From Methylobacterium sp. (GTDB lineage: Bacteria > Pseudomonadota > Alphaproteobacteria > Rhizobiales > Beijerinckiaceae): 7,945 nucleotides of DNA. The position numbers were made by a program, and so were the translations under genes. The notes below the pieces were generated by a model. The model was not told the origin of the DNA. It saw only the letters and a program-made list of their open reading frames with translations, and made no database searches. The stretch's first letter is position 1, and each line of letters starts with the position of its first letter. Below are positions 1-5,755 of this stretch, one piece after another. The stretch lies in NCBI GenBank assembly GCA_020252865.1, contig JADCCH010000208.1, positions 1 to 7,945 on the forward strand. Reading direction: 5' to 3'.

Positions 1-490
1 CGAAAGCCTCCTTCGCTTCCTTGTCCCCGCCCTTCGCCTTCTTCTCGATGGCGACGATTCGCTTCTCGAGACTGTCGAGATCGGCGAGCATCAACTCGGT
101 CTCGATGGTCTCGATATCGGCCAGGGGGTCGATCTTGCCCTCGACATGGGTGATGTCGCTGTCCTCGAAGCAGCGCACGACATGGGCGATGGCATCGACC
201 TCGCGGATATTCGCGAGGAACTGGTTGCCGAGACCCTCGCCGCGCGAGGCGCCGCGCACGAGGCCCGCGATATCCACGAAGGTGAGGCGGGTCGGGATGA
301 TCTCCCTCGAGTTGGCAATCGCCGCGAGCGCATCGAGCCGCGGATCCGGCACGGCGACATCGCCCACATTCGGCTCGATGGTGCAGAAAGGGTAATTGGC
401 GGCCTGCGCGGCGGCGGTCTGCGTCAGCGCGTTGAAGAGGGTGGACTTGCCGACATTCGGCAGGCCCACGATGCCCATCCTGAAACCCAT
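1..490 (-). CDS. ychF: Redox-regulated ATPase YchF (Obg family), N-terminal part, cut by window edge
   Basis: YchF is a cytosolic P-loop NTPase of the TRAFAC/Obg family. Unlike most relatives it prefers ATP, binds ribosomes, and is linked to translation quality and oxidative-stress responses. The first 163 residues are present of a family length near 365. The protein begins [17 protein letters not shown], close to E. coli YchF. The P-loop GLPNVGKS spans residues 9-16, with Leu10 at the position where classical GTPases place their hydrophobic/Gln switch (HAS-type). The switch region follows: [11 protein letters not shown] at 33-43, the Walker B/G3 motif [10 protein letters not shown] at 73-82, then GEGLGNQFL at 84-92. 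Residues 120-163 enter the helical domain ([20 protein letters not shown]). The coiled-coil rest, the nucleotide-specificity motif and the TGS domain lie outside the window. The start at 490 was chosen because it matches the family N-terminus; the ribosome site before it (GGAACGG) is only moderate. It lies downstream of pth on the same strand, 61 bases away. Confidence 0.97.
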   Translation of the reverse strand, partial: MGFRMGIVGLPNVGKSTLFNALTQTAAAQAANYPFCTIEPNVGDVAVPDPRLDALAAIANSREIIPTRLTFVDIAGLVRGASRGEGLGNQFLANIREVDAIAHVVRCFEDSDITHVEGKIDPLADIETIETELMLADLDSLEKRIVAIEKKAKGGDKEAKEAF

Positions 491-510
491 GATATCCGTT
501 CCGTGCAATA

Positions 511-534
511 GGCGGCCGCGCCGCCGAAATTTTT
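511..534 (+). terminator. GC-rich hairpin with T-run, reading on the strand opposite to pth and ychF
   Basis: In the 61-base pth-ychF gap, GGCGGC (511-516) and GCCGCC (520-525) form a perfect 6-bp stem around a 3-base loop. On the + strand it is followed by GAAATTTTT, ending in five T at 530-534, so it has the form of an intrinsic terminator facing right, against the direction of both flanking genes. Read on the - strand the hairpin has no T-run after it; it would sit in the ychF leader, about 20 bases before the start codon. It could stop antisense transcription, or only be a structured spacer. Confidence 0.35.
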
Positions 535-551
535 GAAGTTGCGCTGCTTTT

Positions 552-1193
552 TCAGCGAGGTTCCTCGCCCTGTCCAGCCTTTTTCGCTTGTTCAGCCTCG
601 CGCGGGGTCTTCGCCTCGGCATGGCCCGCCTTTTCCATCGCGAGATGCACGCGGTTGGCGAAGAGCGCGTCATCCTTGCCCAGAAGCGCGGCATGGCTGG
701 CGATGGCCACGCAGAGAGCCTCCAGCCAGGGCTGCTCCGCCCTGGCGAAATCATTCAGCACATAGGCATGCACCAGCGCCTTGTCGCCCGGATGGCCGAT
801 GCCGAGCCGCACGCGGGCGTAATCATTGCCGCAATGGGCGGAAACCGAGCGCAGGCCGTTATGGCCTGCAATGCCGCCGCCGGTCTTGACGCGCAGCTTG
901 CCTGCCGGGAGATCGAGTTCATCATGCAGCACATGGAGCGCCGAGAGCGGCAGCTTGTAGAAATCCATCACGGCGCGCACGGCCCGTCCGCTCTCGTTCA
1001 TGAAGGTCTGCGGCTTGAGGAGCAGGGCCTTTTCGCCCTCCAACGTCACCTCGGCGACCTCGCCTTGAAAGCGGGCCCGCCACGGCGATGCGCGGTGTGT
1101 CTTCGCGATCGCGTCGAGCGCCATGAAGCCGATATTGTGCCGGTTTCCGGCATGTTTGGCGCCGGGATTGCCGAGGCCGACCAGGAGCCGCAT
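552..1193 (-). CDS. pth: Peptidyl-tRNA hydrolase (Pth)
   Basis: Cytosolic enzyme that cleaves the ester bond of peptidyl-tRNAs that drop off the ribosome, returning free tRNA. The 213 residues begin with the family start [11 protein letters not shown]. The active-site residues can be seen: Asn9 in GLGNPG, the catalytic His19 in NRHNIGF, Asn66 in TFMNESGR, Asp91 in [10 protein letters not shown] (the Asp that orients the catalytic His), and Asn112 in GHNGLRS. The glycine-rich [14 protein letters not shown] at 103-116 is the substrate-binding loop. The last 25 or so residues are a Lys/Glu/Ala-rich tail beyond the usual core of about 190 residues, as is common in alphaproteobacteria. The start at 1193 has GGAAGG seven bases upstream. 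It lies between rplY and ychF on the same strand, 156 bases after rplY, and is probably cotranscribed with both. No damaged residues were seen. Confidence 0.98.
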   Translation of the reverse strand: MRLLVGLGNPGAKHAGNRHNIGFMALDAIAKTHRASPWRARFQGEVAEVTLEGEKALLLKPQTFMNESGRAVRAVMDFYKLPLSALHVLHDELDLPAGKLRVKTGGGIAGHNGLRSVSAHCGNDYARVRLGIGHPGDKALVHAYVLNDFARAEQPWLEALCVAIASHAALLGKDDALFANRVHLAMEKAGHAEAKTPREAEQAKKAGQGEEPR

Positions 1194-1280
1194 CGCAACG
1201 CCTTCCAGAGGAGATTGTTTTCACCTGCTTTTTTTGATTTGCCGGGTTTCACCCAATCGCAGCAGGTTCCAGACATGGAA

Positions 1281-1311
1281 CGGGCCGGATCGCTCGTCGC
1301 GACCCGGCCCG
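1281..1311 (-). terminator. Strong 13-bp hairpin between rplY and pth (terminator-like or mRNA-processing element)
   Basis: CGGGCCGGATCGC (1281-1293) and GCGACCCGGCCCG (1299-1311) are inverted repeats with one mismatch, around a 5-base loop. In - strand RNA the odd position is a G-U wobble, so all 13 pairs form; the loop reads GACGA. The hairpin starts 38 bases after the rplY stop codon and ends 87 bases before pth. No T-run follows it on either strand, so a classical Rho-independent terminator is not supported. A 3'-end-protecting stem, partial terminator or processing site that sets rplY output apart from pth/ychF would fit. The structure is seen in the sequence; its role is inferred. Confidence 0.5.
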
Positions 1312-1349
1312 AAAAGGATGGGTGCCGGCACTGTCGCGCCGGTGAGGGT

Positions 1350-1931
1350 TCAGGCCTCTTCCTTCGCCGTGCCGGTAATGGTGACGAGGGTGAGGTCCTT
1401 CTCGCCGCCCGCCGGGATCCTGGCGCCAGCGGGAAGCGTGATCGACGAGATATGGATCGAATCGCCGATCCTCGACTTCGAGACGTCGACCGTGATGGAC
1501 TCGGGGATCGCATCGGCCAGAACGATCAGTTCCACGGCGTGGCGAACGAGGTTCAGCGAGCCGCCGCCCTTCAGGCCCGGAGAGGTCTCCTGACCCGTGA
1601 TATGAACCGGGATCTCGACGCGCACGGTCGAACCTTCCGCGAGGCGGAGGAAGTCGACATGGATCGGGAAATCGCGCACGCGATCGAGCTGATAGTCACG
1701 CGGGATGGCGCGGACCTTCTTGCCGTCGACATCGATTTCGAAAACCGTCGTCAGGAAATGGCCAGCATAGATCAGCTTGTTCGTCTCTTTGTATTCGAGA
1801 GAGATGGCGATCGGCGGCTGGCCGGCACCGTAGATGACGGCCGGAACACGGCCTTCCTTACGGACTGCACGGGCGGCCCCCTTGCCAACCCCCTCACGGG
1901 TCTTCGCCGCGAGTTGCTTCAGAGAAGCCAT
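1350..1931 (-). CDS. rplY: 50S ribosomal protein L25, long CTC/TL5 type
   Basis: Ribosomal protein that binds 5S rRNA in the central protuberance of the 50S subunit. The 193 residues match the long two-domain CTC/TL5 form rather than the roughly 94-residue E. coli L25. The N-terminal 5S rRNA-binding domain covers about residues 5-91: KTREGVGKGAARAVRKEGRVPAVIYG at the front, and RDYQLDRVRDFPIHVDFLRL closing it. The C-terminal beta domain covers about 99-187, with VRVEIPVHITGQ, PGLKGGGSLN and the repeated ITVDVSK/IGDSIHISSI pattern. The start at 1931 was chosen because MASLKQLAAKTR is the normal N-terminus and GGAG lies seven bases upstream; the open frame runs further upstream but that stretch is not protein-like. 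It is the first gene of the rplY-pth-ychF unit, and a plausible promoter sits about 105 bases upstream. In other members of this group prs is often just upstream; here the mcp/GNAT pair separates them. Confidence 0.97.
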   Translation of the reverse strand: MASLKQLAAKTREGVGKGAARAVRKEGRVPAVIYGAGQPPIAISLEYKETNKLIYAGHFLTTVFEIDVDGKKVRAIPRDYQLDRVRDFPIHVDFLRLAEGSTVRVEIPVHITGQETSPGLKGGGSLNLVRHAVELIVLADAIPESITVDVSKSRIGDSIHISSITLPAGARIPAGGEKDLTLVTITGTAKEEA

Positions 1932-1945
1932 GGTGTTTCTCCAAC

Positions 1946-1965
1946 AAAAATGCCCCGCCGGGCGG
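1946..1965 (-). promoter_or_regulatory. Attenuator-like hairpin and T-run in the rplY leader
   Basis: On the - strand the rplY leader reads CCGCCCGGCGG (1965-1955), a short stem of four G/C pairs, then GGCATTTTTG with five T (1950-1946). The ribosome-binding site GGAG follows almost at once. A longer alternative pairs CCCGC near 1984-1988 with GCGGG at 1954-1958. The geometry is that of a weak attenuator or a stem that could compete with ribosome binding. E. coli rplY is known to be autogenously controlled through its leader; whether this unrelated leader does the same is inference. Confidence 0.25.
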
Positions 1966-2034
1966 CCTTGGTGACCCCCTTTGCGGGAACGGATGGGCCC
2001 GCGACCTCCAGGGGTGTCAGCGCGGATGAGCGGG

Positions 2035-2063
2035 CCTATAGGGGAATTGGTCCGAAAGGGCAA
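2035..2063 (-). promoter_or_regulatory. Candidate sigma-70-type promoter of the rplY-pth-ychF unit
   Basis: On the - strand, TTGCCC (2063-2058) and TATAGG (2040-2035) are separated by exactly 17 bases. Each hexamer matches four of six consensus positions, including the TTG and TATA cores. Transcription would start near 2028, giving an rplY leader of about 97 bases. No other pair of this quality was seen near rplY. No -35/-10 pair can be proven without start-site data. Confidence 0.45.
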
Positions 2064-2160
2064 GAATGAGCGCGCAAGAACCATCCCGGTTCCGGCAAGG
2101 CGCCGTTCTTTCCGGCTGTTTCCGGTCCGCGCCTGCCCGAGGAGCGTTGGCTGCCGTGCA

Positions 2161-2264
2161 ATTTCAATTGTCCTGCCTGCAAGGCCCCCGCAATGGATGC
2201 CGAAGGCGGGGGCTGGGTCGGCAAGCGCCAGGCAGGCCGGTTGTTGCGGGCAAGACAATGAAAT
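2161..2264. repeat. 104-base nested inverted repeat, possible structured RNA or palindromic repeat element
   Basis: Three pairs of arms nest in order. Outer: ATTTCAATTGTC (2161-2172) against GACAATGAAAT (2254-2264), complementary over 11 pairs with one bulged A. Middle: CCTGCCTG (2172-2179) against CAGGCAGG (2229-2236), perfect. Inner: GCCCCCGC (2184-2191) against GCGGGGGC (2206-2213), perfect, with a 14-base loop. The right side carries two extra single-stranded segments of about 15 and 17 bases. Because the arms are complementary, RNA from either strand could fold. No T-run follows on either side, so no terminator for a small RNA is visible. Family unknown; it lies outside any credible reading frame. 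Confidence 0.45.
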
Positions 2265-2291
2265 CTGGACAGGTTGGTTCAATCTTGGCGC

Positions 2292-2337
2292 CCTGGCCGG
2301 GTTTCTGGAATTCCTGCTGCCGTAGGGCCCGGTCAGG
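2292..2337 (+). other. 10-bp hairpin in the mcp upstream region
   Basis: CCTGGCCGGG (2292-2301) and CCCGGTCAGG (2328-2337) pair along all ten positions in + strand RNA, with one G-U wobble, around a 26-base loop that contains the self-complementary GGAATTCC. In - strand RNA the same position would be a C-A mismatch, which slightly favours the + strand as the folding transcript. It could belong to an mcp leader or to a small RNA that also includes the nested repeat just upstream. No T-run follows it, so it is not an intrinsic terminator. Confidence 0.3.
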
Positions 2338-2384
2338 TTCCGCCCGGACATGAGCCCTCTGTCGGCCATCTCTTTCGATCTTCG

Positions 2385-2407
2385 TTAACATCTTGGGCGT
2401 TTAACCA
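2385..2407 (+). promoter_or_regulatory. Tandem TTAAC words upstream of mcp, possible CtrA half-sites
   Basis: TTAAC at 2385-2389 is followed 16 bases later, start to start, by TTAACCA at 2401-2407. The second matches seven of the eight bases of the alphaproteobacterial CtrA half-site TTAACCAT. The spacing does not fit the full CtrA site TTAA-N7-TTAA. It lies 35-57 bases before the mcp start codon, where a regulator of a motility gene could act. Motility and chemotaxis genes are a common CtrA target in this class. The match is short, so the call is tentative. Confidence 0.25.
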
Positions 2408-2441
2408 GGAAAGAACAGGAAAAGACGGGGAATTTGCCATC

Positions 2442-4115
2442 ATGCGCCTTAATCTCGCATTCAAGCTGGTGCTTCCGGTTGCGTTTCTGGCGCTGATCGC
2501 GGCTTCCCTCGCGGGCCTGAGCTTCTCTGTTCTCGAACAGGGTCGCGACCTTTCCCGGCGTGCGGGCGCGGCGCACCAGAAGGCGTTCCTCGCCTCCGAG
2601 ATCCGAGCGACCAGCCGCGCCGTGCAGCGCGACCTCCTGAACCTGGTGCTCGACCAGAATGCCGAGAGCCGGCGCGCCATGGCGGAGAATGTCGATCGCC
2701 GCATCAAGGCCCTTCAGGATCTCTCCGCCCGCTTCCTGCCGCTGCTCGGCGATGCGGATCGCGCGATCCTCGTGAATTTCGATGCCCTGGGCCAGCAGGT
2801 CATCCAGGCCTTCGGTGCCGTGCGGCAACAGGCAATGGCCGGGCAGCCGGATCTGGCCTACCAGACCTTCACGCGAGACGTCCGGGCGCGCGAACGCGCG
2901 ATGAGTGCTGTGACCGATCCGTTTCTCGTGGAGATGGAACGGCAGTCCGAGAGCCTCACGCGCGCCGTTCAGGAGCAGGCGGTCTGGGCCAAACGCATGT
3001 CGCTCGTGTTTTCCTTCATCGGGATCATCACGGGACTGGGCCTCGCCTTGGCCGCCATATTCCTCTGGGCGGTGCGCCCCTTGCGCGCCATGACCGGCGC
3101 GATGACAAAGCTCGCCGATCGCCATTGGGAAACAGAGGTGCCTGGAACGACGCGCAAGGACGAGATCGGCGGCATGGCGAAGGCCCTTCTCGTCTTCCGC
3201 GACAATGGGCTCGAGGCGGATCGCCTCACGGCGGCAACCGGAGCGGAGCAGCTCGCCCGCGAGCAGCGCCGGCAGCGTCTCGAGGCGGCGATCGCGGAGT
3301 TTGAATCCCGCGCCGGCATGGTCATGTCCACCGTGGTCTCCGCGTCTTCCGAATTGCAGGCCGCGGCGGAAAGCCTCGCCGGATCGGCCGAGGAAACCCT
3401 GCAGCAGAGCAATTCGGTTGCCCAATCGGCAGAGGCGGCCACAGGGAATGTGCAGAGCGTCGCGGCGGCAGGCGAGGAGCTTTCCGCCTCCATCAGCGAG
3501 ATCCTGCGGCAGGCGCGGCAATCCTCGGAAATTGCCACGGATGCCGTGCATGCCGCCGGCACCACAGACGAGAGGATCCAGCAGCTTTCCCAGGCCGCGG
3601 TCAAGATCGGCAGCGTGATCGAGCTGATTCAGGGAATCGCCTCGCAGACCAACCTGCTCGCGCTGAACGCCACCATCGAGGCGGCGCGAGCGGGCGAGGC
3701 AGGCCGCGGCTTCGCGGTTGTCGCCAGCGAGGTGAAGGACCTTGCAGGCCAGACCACCCGCGCGACGAATGAAATCGCCGCGACGATCGCCGGCATCCAG
3801 GATGTCACCAATGGCACGATCGAGGCGATGCGCGGCATCAGCCGGAAGATCGAGAAGATCCACACAATCGCGCAGGAAATTGCCGGCTCGGTGGAAGAGC
3901 AGGGACGGGCCACATCGGAAATCGCGCAGAGCGTCCAGCTTGCGGCTGTCGGCACGACGCAGGTCTCGGGCAACATCGTGCATGTGAACGAGGCGGCCAC
4001 GAATACCGGCGCGGCATCGGCTCAGGTGATGAGCGCCGCGCGCGACCTCGCCGAACAGGCCGAGACCCTGCGCTCCGAGATGGACAAGTTCCTGATCTCC
4101 GCCCGCGCGGCCTGA
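2442..4115 (+). CDS. Methyl-accepting chemotaxis protein (transmembrane chemoreceptor with HAMP and signalling domains)
   Basis: Inner-membrane receptor that senses a periplasmic signal and controls the CheA kinase through CheW. The 557 residues contain TM1 at about 7-29, a periplasmic helical domain at about 30-185, TM2 at about 187-210, and a HAMP domain at about 211-262 (VRPLRAMTGAMTKLA, DEIGGMAKALLVFRDN). The cytoplasmic coiled-coil signalling domain follows, about 300-550. Its hairpin tip at 399-428 (IASQTNLLALNATIEAARAG, then EAGRGFAVVA) is the highly conserved CheA/CheW contact. The periplasmic part is all-helical and about 155 residues, like a four-helix-bundle sensor, with no Cache or PAS pattern; the ligand cannot be told. 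The protein ends EMDKFLISARAA, without the CheR/CheB-binding pentapeptide. The ATG at 2442 was chosen because the membrane segment begins directly after it and GGGGAA lies nine bases upstream; the frame is open to 2274 but that stretch is not protein-like. No che genes are nearby, so it is an orphan receptor. Confidence 0.95.
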   Translation: MRLNLAFKLVLPVAFLALIAASLAGLSFSVLEQGRDLSRRAGAAHQKAFLASEIRATSRAVQRDLLNLVLDQNAESRRAMAENVDRRIKALQDLSARFLPLLGDADRAILVNFDALGQQVIQAFGAVRQQAMAGQPDLAYQTFTRDVRARERAMSAVTDPFLVEMERQSESLTRAVQEQAVWAKRMSLVFSFIGIITGLGLALAAIFLWAVRPLRAMTGAMTKLADRHWETEVPGTTRKDEIGGMAKALLVFRDNGLEADRLTAATGAEQLAREQRRQRLEAAIAEFESRAGMVMSTVVSASSELQAAAESLAGSAEETLQQSNSVAQSAEAATGNVQSVAAAGEELSASISEILRQARQSSEIATDAVHAAGTTDERIQQLSQAAVKIGSVIELIQGIASQTNLLALNATIEAARAGEAGRGFAVVASEVKDLAGQTTRATNEIAATIAGIQDVTNGTIEAMRGISRKIEKIHTIAQEIAGSVEEQGRATSEIAQSVQLAAVGTTQVSGNIVHVNEAATNTGAASAQVMSAARDLAEQAETLRSEMDKFLISARAA

Positions 4116-4135
4116 TCAGGTCCTGATCGGCGCAA

Positions 4136-4160
4136 AGCCGGACGGTTCAGGCTTCCGGCT
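4136..4160 (+). terminator. Weak hairpin after mcp
   Basis: AGCCGGA (4136-4142) and TCCGGCT (4154-4160) form a perfect 7-bp stem with an 11-base loop, starting 20 bases after the mcp stop codon. Only CTTGCC follows, not a T-run, so it is at best a partial terminator between mcp and the GNAT gene. The two genes may still be cotranscribed. Confidence 0.3.
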
Positions 4161-4216
4161 CTTGCCATTCCCTGTTCCGATCGGCGACAAGGGTATTCCA
4201 GCCATTGGACCTGATC

Positions 4217-4663
4217 ATGACACCGAGTGACATTACCATCCGCGAAGCCCGATCGGACACGGATTACTACCGGGCCTACCCGACCATCCGCCAGCTGATC
4301 CCCCAGCTCGACATGCAGACCTATGCCCGTCGCGTCTTCGTGGCGCGGGCCACGGGCTATCGCATGTTCATCGCGGAAAGCGGCGAAGAACTGATCGGCG
4401 TCATCGGCATGGTGCCCAACCACAACATCCACGATGGCTTCGTGACCTATATCGAGCATGTCGTGGTGGACCAGAAGCATCGCGGCAAGGGCTATGGCCG
4501 GCTGCTGATCGAATTCGCCGAGCAGCGCGCACTGGAGGATGGGTGCAACCTCGTCCAGCTCGATACGGAGGAGGGCGCGGGGGTGGACCAGCTTTACCTG
4601 AAGAACGGGTATCGCCGCACCGGCTCGTATTTCTCGAAGGATCTGGGTCCGCGCTCCGGCTGA
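4217..4663 (+). CDS. GNAT-family N-acetyltransferase
   Basis: Predicted cytosolic acetyl-CoA-dependent N-acetyltransferase; the substrate is not known. The 148 residues form one GNAT domain. ITIREARSDTDY (6-17) is the typical first strand and helix. MFIAESGEELIGVIGMVPN (50-68) gives strands 2-3. Motif A, the acetyl-CoA pyrophosphate loop, is at 81-98: HVVVDQKHRGKGYGRLLI, with the Q/R-x-x-G-x-G/A core as HRGKGYG. LVQLDTEEG (112-120) and LYLKNGYRRTGSYFSKDL (126-143) form motif B, with the usual Tyr. The start is uncertain: ATG 4217 has only a weak GGA upstream. An in-frame TTG at 4205 lies 11 bases after AAGGG and would add four residues; the domain is complete either way. It begins about 100 bases after mcp on the same strand and ends 13 bases before the convergent prs stop. 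Confidence 0.9.
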   Translation: MTPSDITIREARSDTDYYRAYPTIRQLIPQLDMQTYARRVFVARATGYRMFIAESGEELIGVIGMVPNHNIHDGFVTYIEHVVVDQKHRGKGYGRLLIEFAEQRALEDGCNLVQLDTEEGAGVDQLYLKNGYRRTGSYFSKDLGPRSG

Positions 4664-4676
4664 ACGCGCGACAGGA

Positions 4677-5618
4677 TCAATCGAAGAGCGTCGAGACGCT
4701 TTCCTCGCCCGCCGTGCGCTTGATCGCCTCTCCGAGCAGCGAGCCCACGGAAATCACGCGGATATTCTTCGCCACGCGCACGGCTTCCGTGGGCTGGATG
4801 GTGTCGGTCAGCACGAGTTCGTTGATCTTGGACGCCGTGATGCGCGCGACCGCGCCGCCCGAGAGAACGCCGTGGGTGATGTAGGCGCGCACATCGCTCG
4901 CGCCCTTTTCCATCAAGGCATCCGCCGCGTTGCAGAGCGTGCCGCCCGAATCGACGATGTCGTCGACCAGGATGCAGTGATAGCCCTCGATATCGCCGAC
5001 GATGTTCATCACCTCGCTCTCACCCGCACGCGGGCGGCGCTTGTCGACGATGGCGATCGGCGCATTGATGCGGTTGGCGAGCGCGCGGGCGCGCACAACG
5101 CCGCCGACATCGGGCGAGACCACCACCACCTTCGAGGTGTCGAGGCGCTCCTTGATGTCCTTCACCATCACCGGCGCGGCGTAGAGATTGTCCACCGGGA
5201 TATCGAAGAAGCCCTGGATCTGCCCGGCATGGAGATCGAGCGTCAGCACGCGATCCGCGCCCGCGCGGGTGATGAGATTGGCGACGAGTTTCGCGGAAAT
5301 CGGCGTGCGCGCGGCGGATTTGCGATCCTGCCGGGCATAGCCGAAATAGGGCACCACCGCCGTGATGCGCTTGGCCGAGGAGCGGCGCAGCGCATCGATG
5401 ATGATGAGCAGTTCCATCAGGTGGTCGTTGGTCGGTGCCGAGGTCGATTGCAGGATGAACACATCCTCGCCGCGCACGTTTTCCTGAATCTCGACGAAGA
5501 TCTCCATGTCGGCGAAGCGCCGCACCTGGCACCTGGTCAGCGGCTGCTGGAGATAGGCCGCAATGGCTTCCGCGAGCGGGCGATTCGCATTGCCCGCCAC
5601 GAGCTTGATCTTGTCCAT
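4677..5618 (-). CDS. prs: Ribose-phosphate pyrophosphokinase (PRPP synthetase)
   Basis: Makes 5-phosphoribosyl-1-diphosphate from ribose 5-phosphate and ATP. PRPP feeds purine, pyrimidine, histidine, tryptophan and NAD synthesis; the enzyme acts in the cytosol as a hexamer. The 313 residues are the normal class I length. Visible sites are [18 protein letters not shown] at 33-50, FGYARQDRK at 92-100 (ATP binding), [11 protein letters not shown] at 128-138 (metal and ATP site), the flexible catalytic loop KRRPRAGE at 193-200 with Lys193 and Arg195, and the PRPP-binding loop [11 protein letters not shown] at 218-228. The start at 5618 is well supported by GAGGAGG seven bases upstream. In relatives prs is commonly just upstream of rplY; here the mcp and GNAT genes lie between them on the other strand. 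Its stop and the GNAT stop are 13 bases apart, leaving no room for separate terminators. Confidence 0.98.
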   Translation of the reverse strand: MDKIKLVAGNANRPLAEAIAAYLQQPLTRCQVRRFADMEIFVEIQENVRGEDVFILQSTSAPTNDHLMELLIIIDALRRSSAKRITAVVPYFGYARQDRKSAARTPISAKLVANLITRAGADRVLTLDLHAGQIQGFFDIPVDNLYAAPVMVKDIKERLDTSKVVVVSPDVGGVVRARALANRINAPIAIVDKRRPRAGESEVMNIVGDIEGYHCILVDDIVDSGGTLCNAADALMEKGASDVRAYITHGVLSGGAVARITASKINELVLTDTIQPTEAVRVAKNIRVISVGSLLGEAIKRTAGEESVSTLFD

Positions 5619-5718
5619 GGGGAAGCCTCCTCGTCTGTCGTGCTGCTAGCGCGACTGGCCCCGCGTTTCAACATGACATGCGCAGGACGCTCACGACTCT
5701 GTGCAAAATCGGCGTCGG

Positions 5719-5747
5719 AAAAAATGAATCTGCGCCAAGGGCTTGGC
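5719..5747 (-). terminator. Possible Rho-independent terminator of the lipoprotein gene
   Basis: On the - strand, just after the stop codon of the lipoprotein gene, GCCAAGCCCTTGGC (5747-5734) can form a short stem of five pairs with a GCCC loop. Nine bases later come six T (5724-5719). The stem is short and the T-run is not directly joined to it, so this is a weak terminator. It would separate the lipoprotein gene from prs, whose promoter should then lie between here and 5619; I could not pick a convincing one. Confidence 0.35.
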
Positions 5748-5755
5748 CGAAAGGA

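Larger units (their letters stand above)
1932..2441. other. 510-base divergent intergenic region between rplY and mcp; no convincing gene
   Basis: Open frames crossing this stretch (for example 1981-2325 and 2066-2353 on +) are rich in Arg, Gly, Pro, Cys and Trp without domain-like pattern, so I do not call them. What it does hold is a candidate rplY promoter (2035-2063, -), a short hairpin plus T-run in the rplY leader (1946-1965), GGCCCGC/GCGGGCC arms at 1996-2002 and 2030-2036, a nested inverted repeat (2161-2264), a 10-bp hairpin (2292-2337) and TTAAC words before mcp (2385-2407). I tried to fold a tRNA around the GGTTCAATC at 2276-2284 and could not. A small RNA gene is possible but unproven. 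Confidence 0.7.

Noticed and set aside
588..2069. 493-codon + strand open frame antisense to pth and rplY
   Set aside because: It overlaps two certain genes on the other strand, starts at a non-ATG codon, and its translation has no domain pattern. GC-rich coding DNA often leaves long open frames on the complement.
2215..2295. Possible tRNA around GGTTCAATC at 2276-2284
   Set aside because: The motif only loosely resembles a T-arm. No matching acceptor stem, D-arm or anticodon arm could be built around it.
2066..2353. Small + strand frame in the rplY/mcp intergenic region
   Set aside because: The 95-residue product is rich in Arg, Gly, Cys and Trp, has no ribosome site of note, and is interrupted by the nested inverted repeat, which better explains the sequence.
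1350..2369. Longer 339-residue version of the rplY frame starting upstream
   Set aside because: The extra 146 residues are not protein-like. The internal ATG at 1931 has a good ribosome site and matches the L25 family start.
2385..3983. 532-codon - strand open frame antisense to mcp
   Set aside because: The chemoreceptor on the + strand has unmistakable domain motifs; the antisense translation is His/Arg/Gly-rich without pattern and is a shadow of the real frame.
4113..4130. CCTGATCAGG palindrome and repeated CCTGATC at the mcp stop codon
   Set aside because: The arms leave no loop for a hairpin, the site overlaps the stop codon, and no target-site or element boundary is seen.
5619..5755. 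TTGAAA-N17-TAGCAG upstream of prs as a promoter
   Set aside because: The -10 match is poor and several equally weak pairs exist in the same gap, so no promoter was called.
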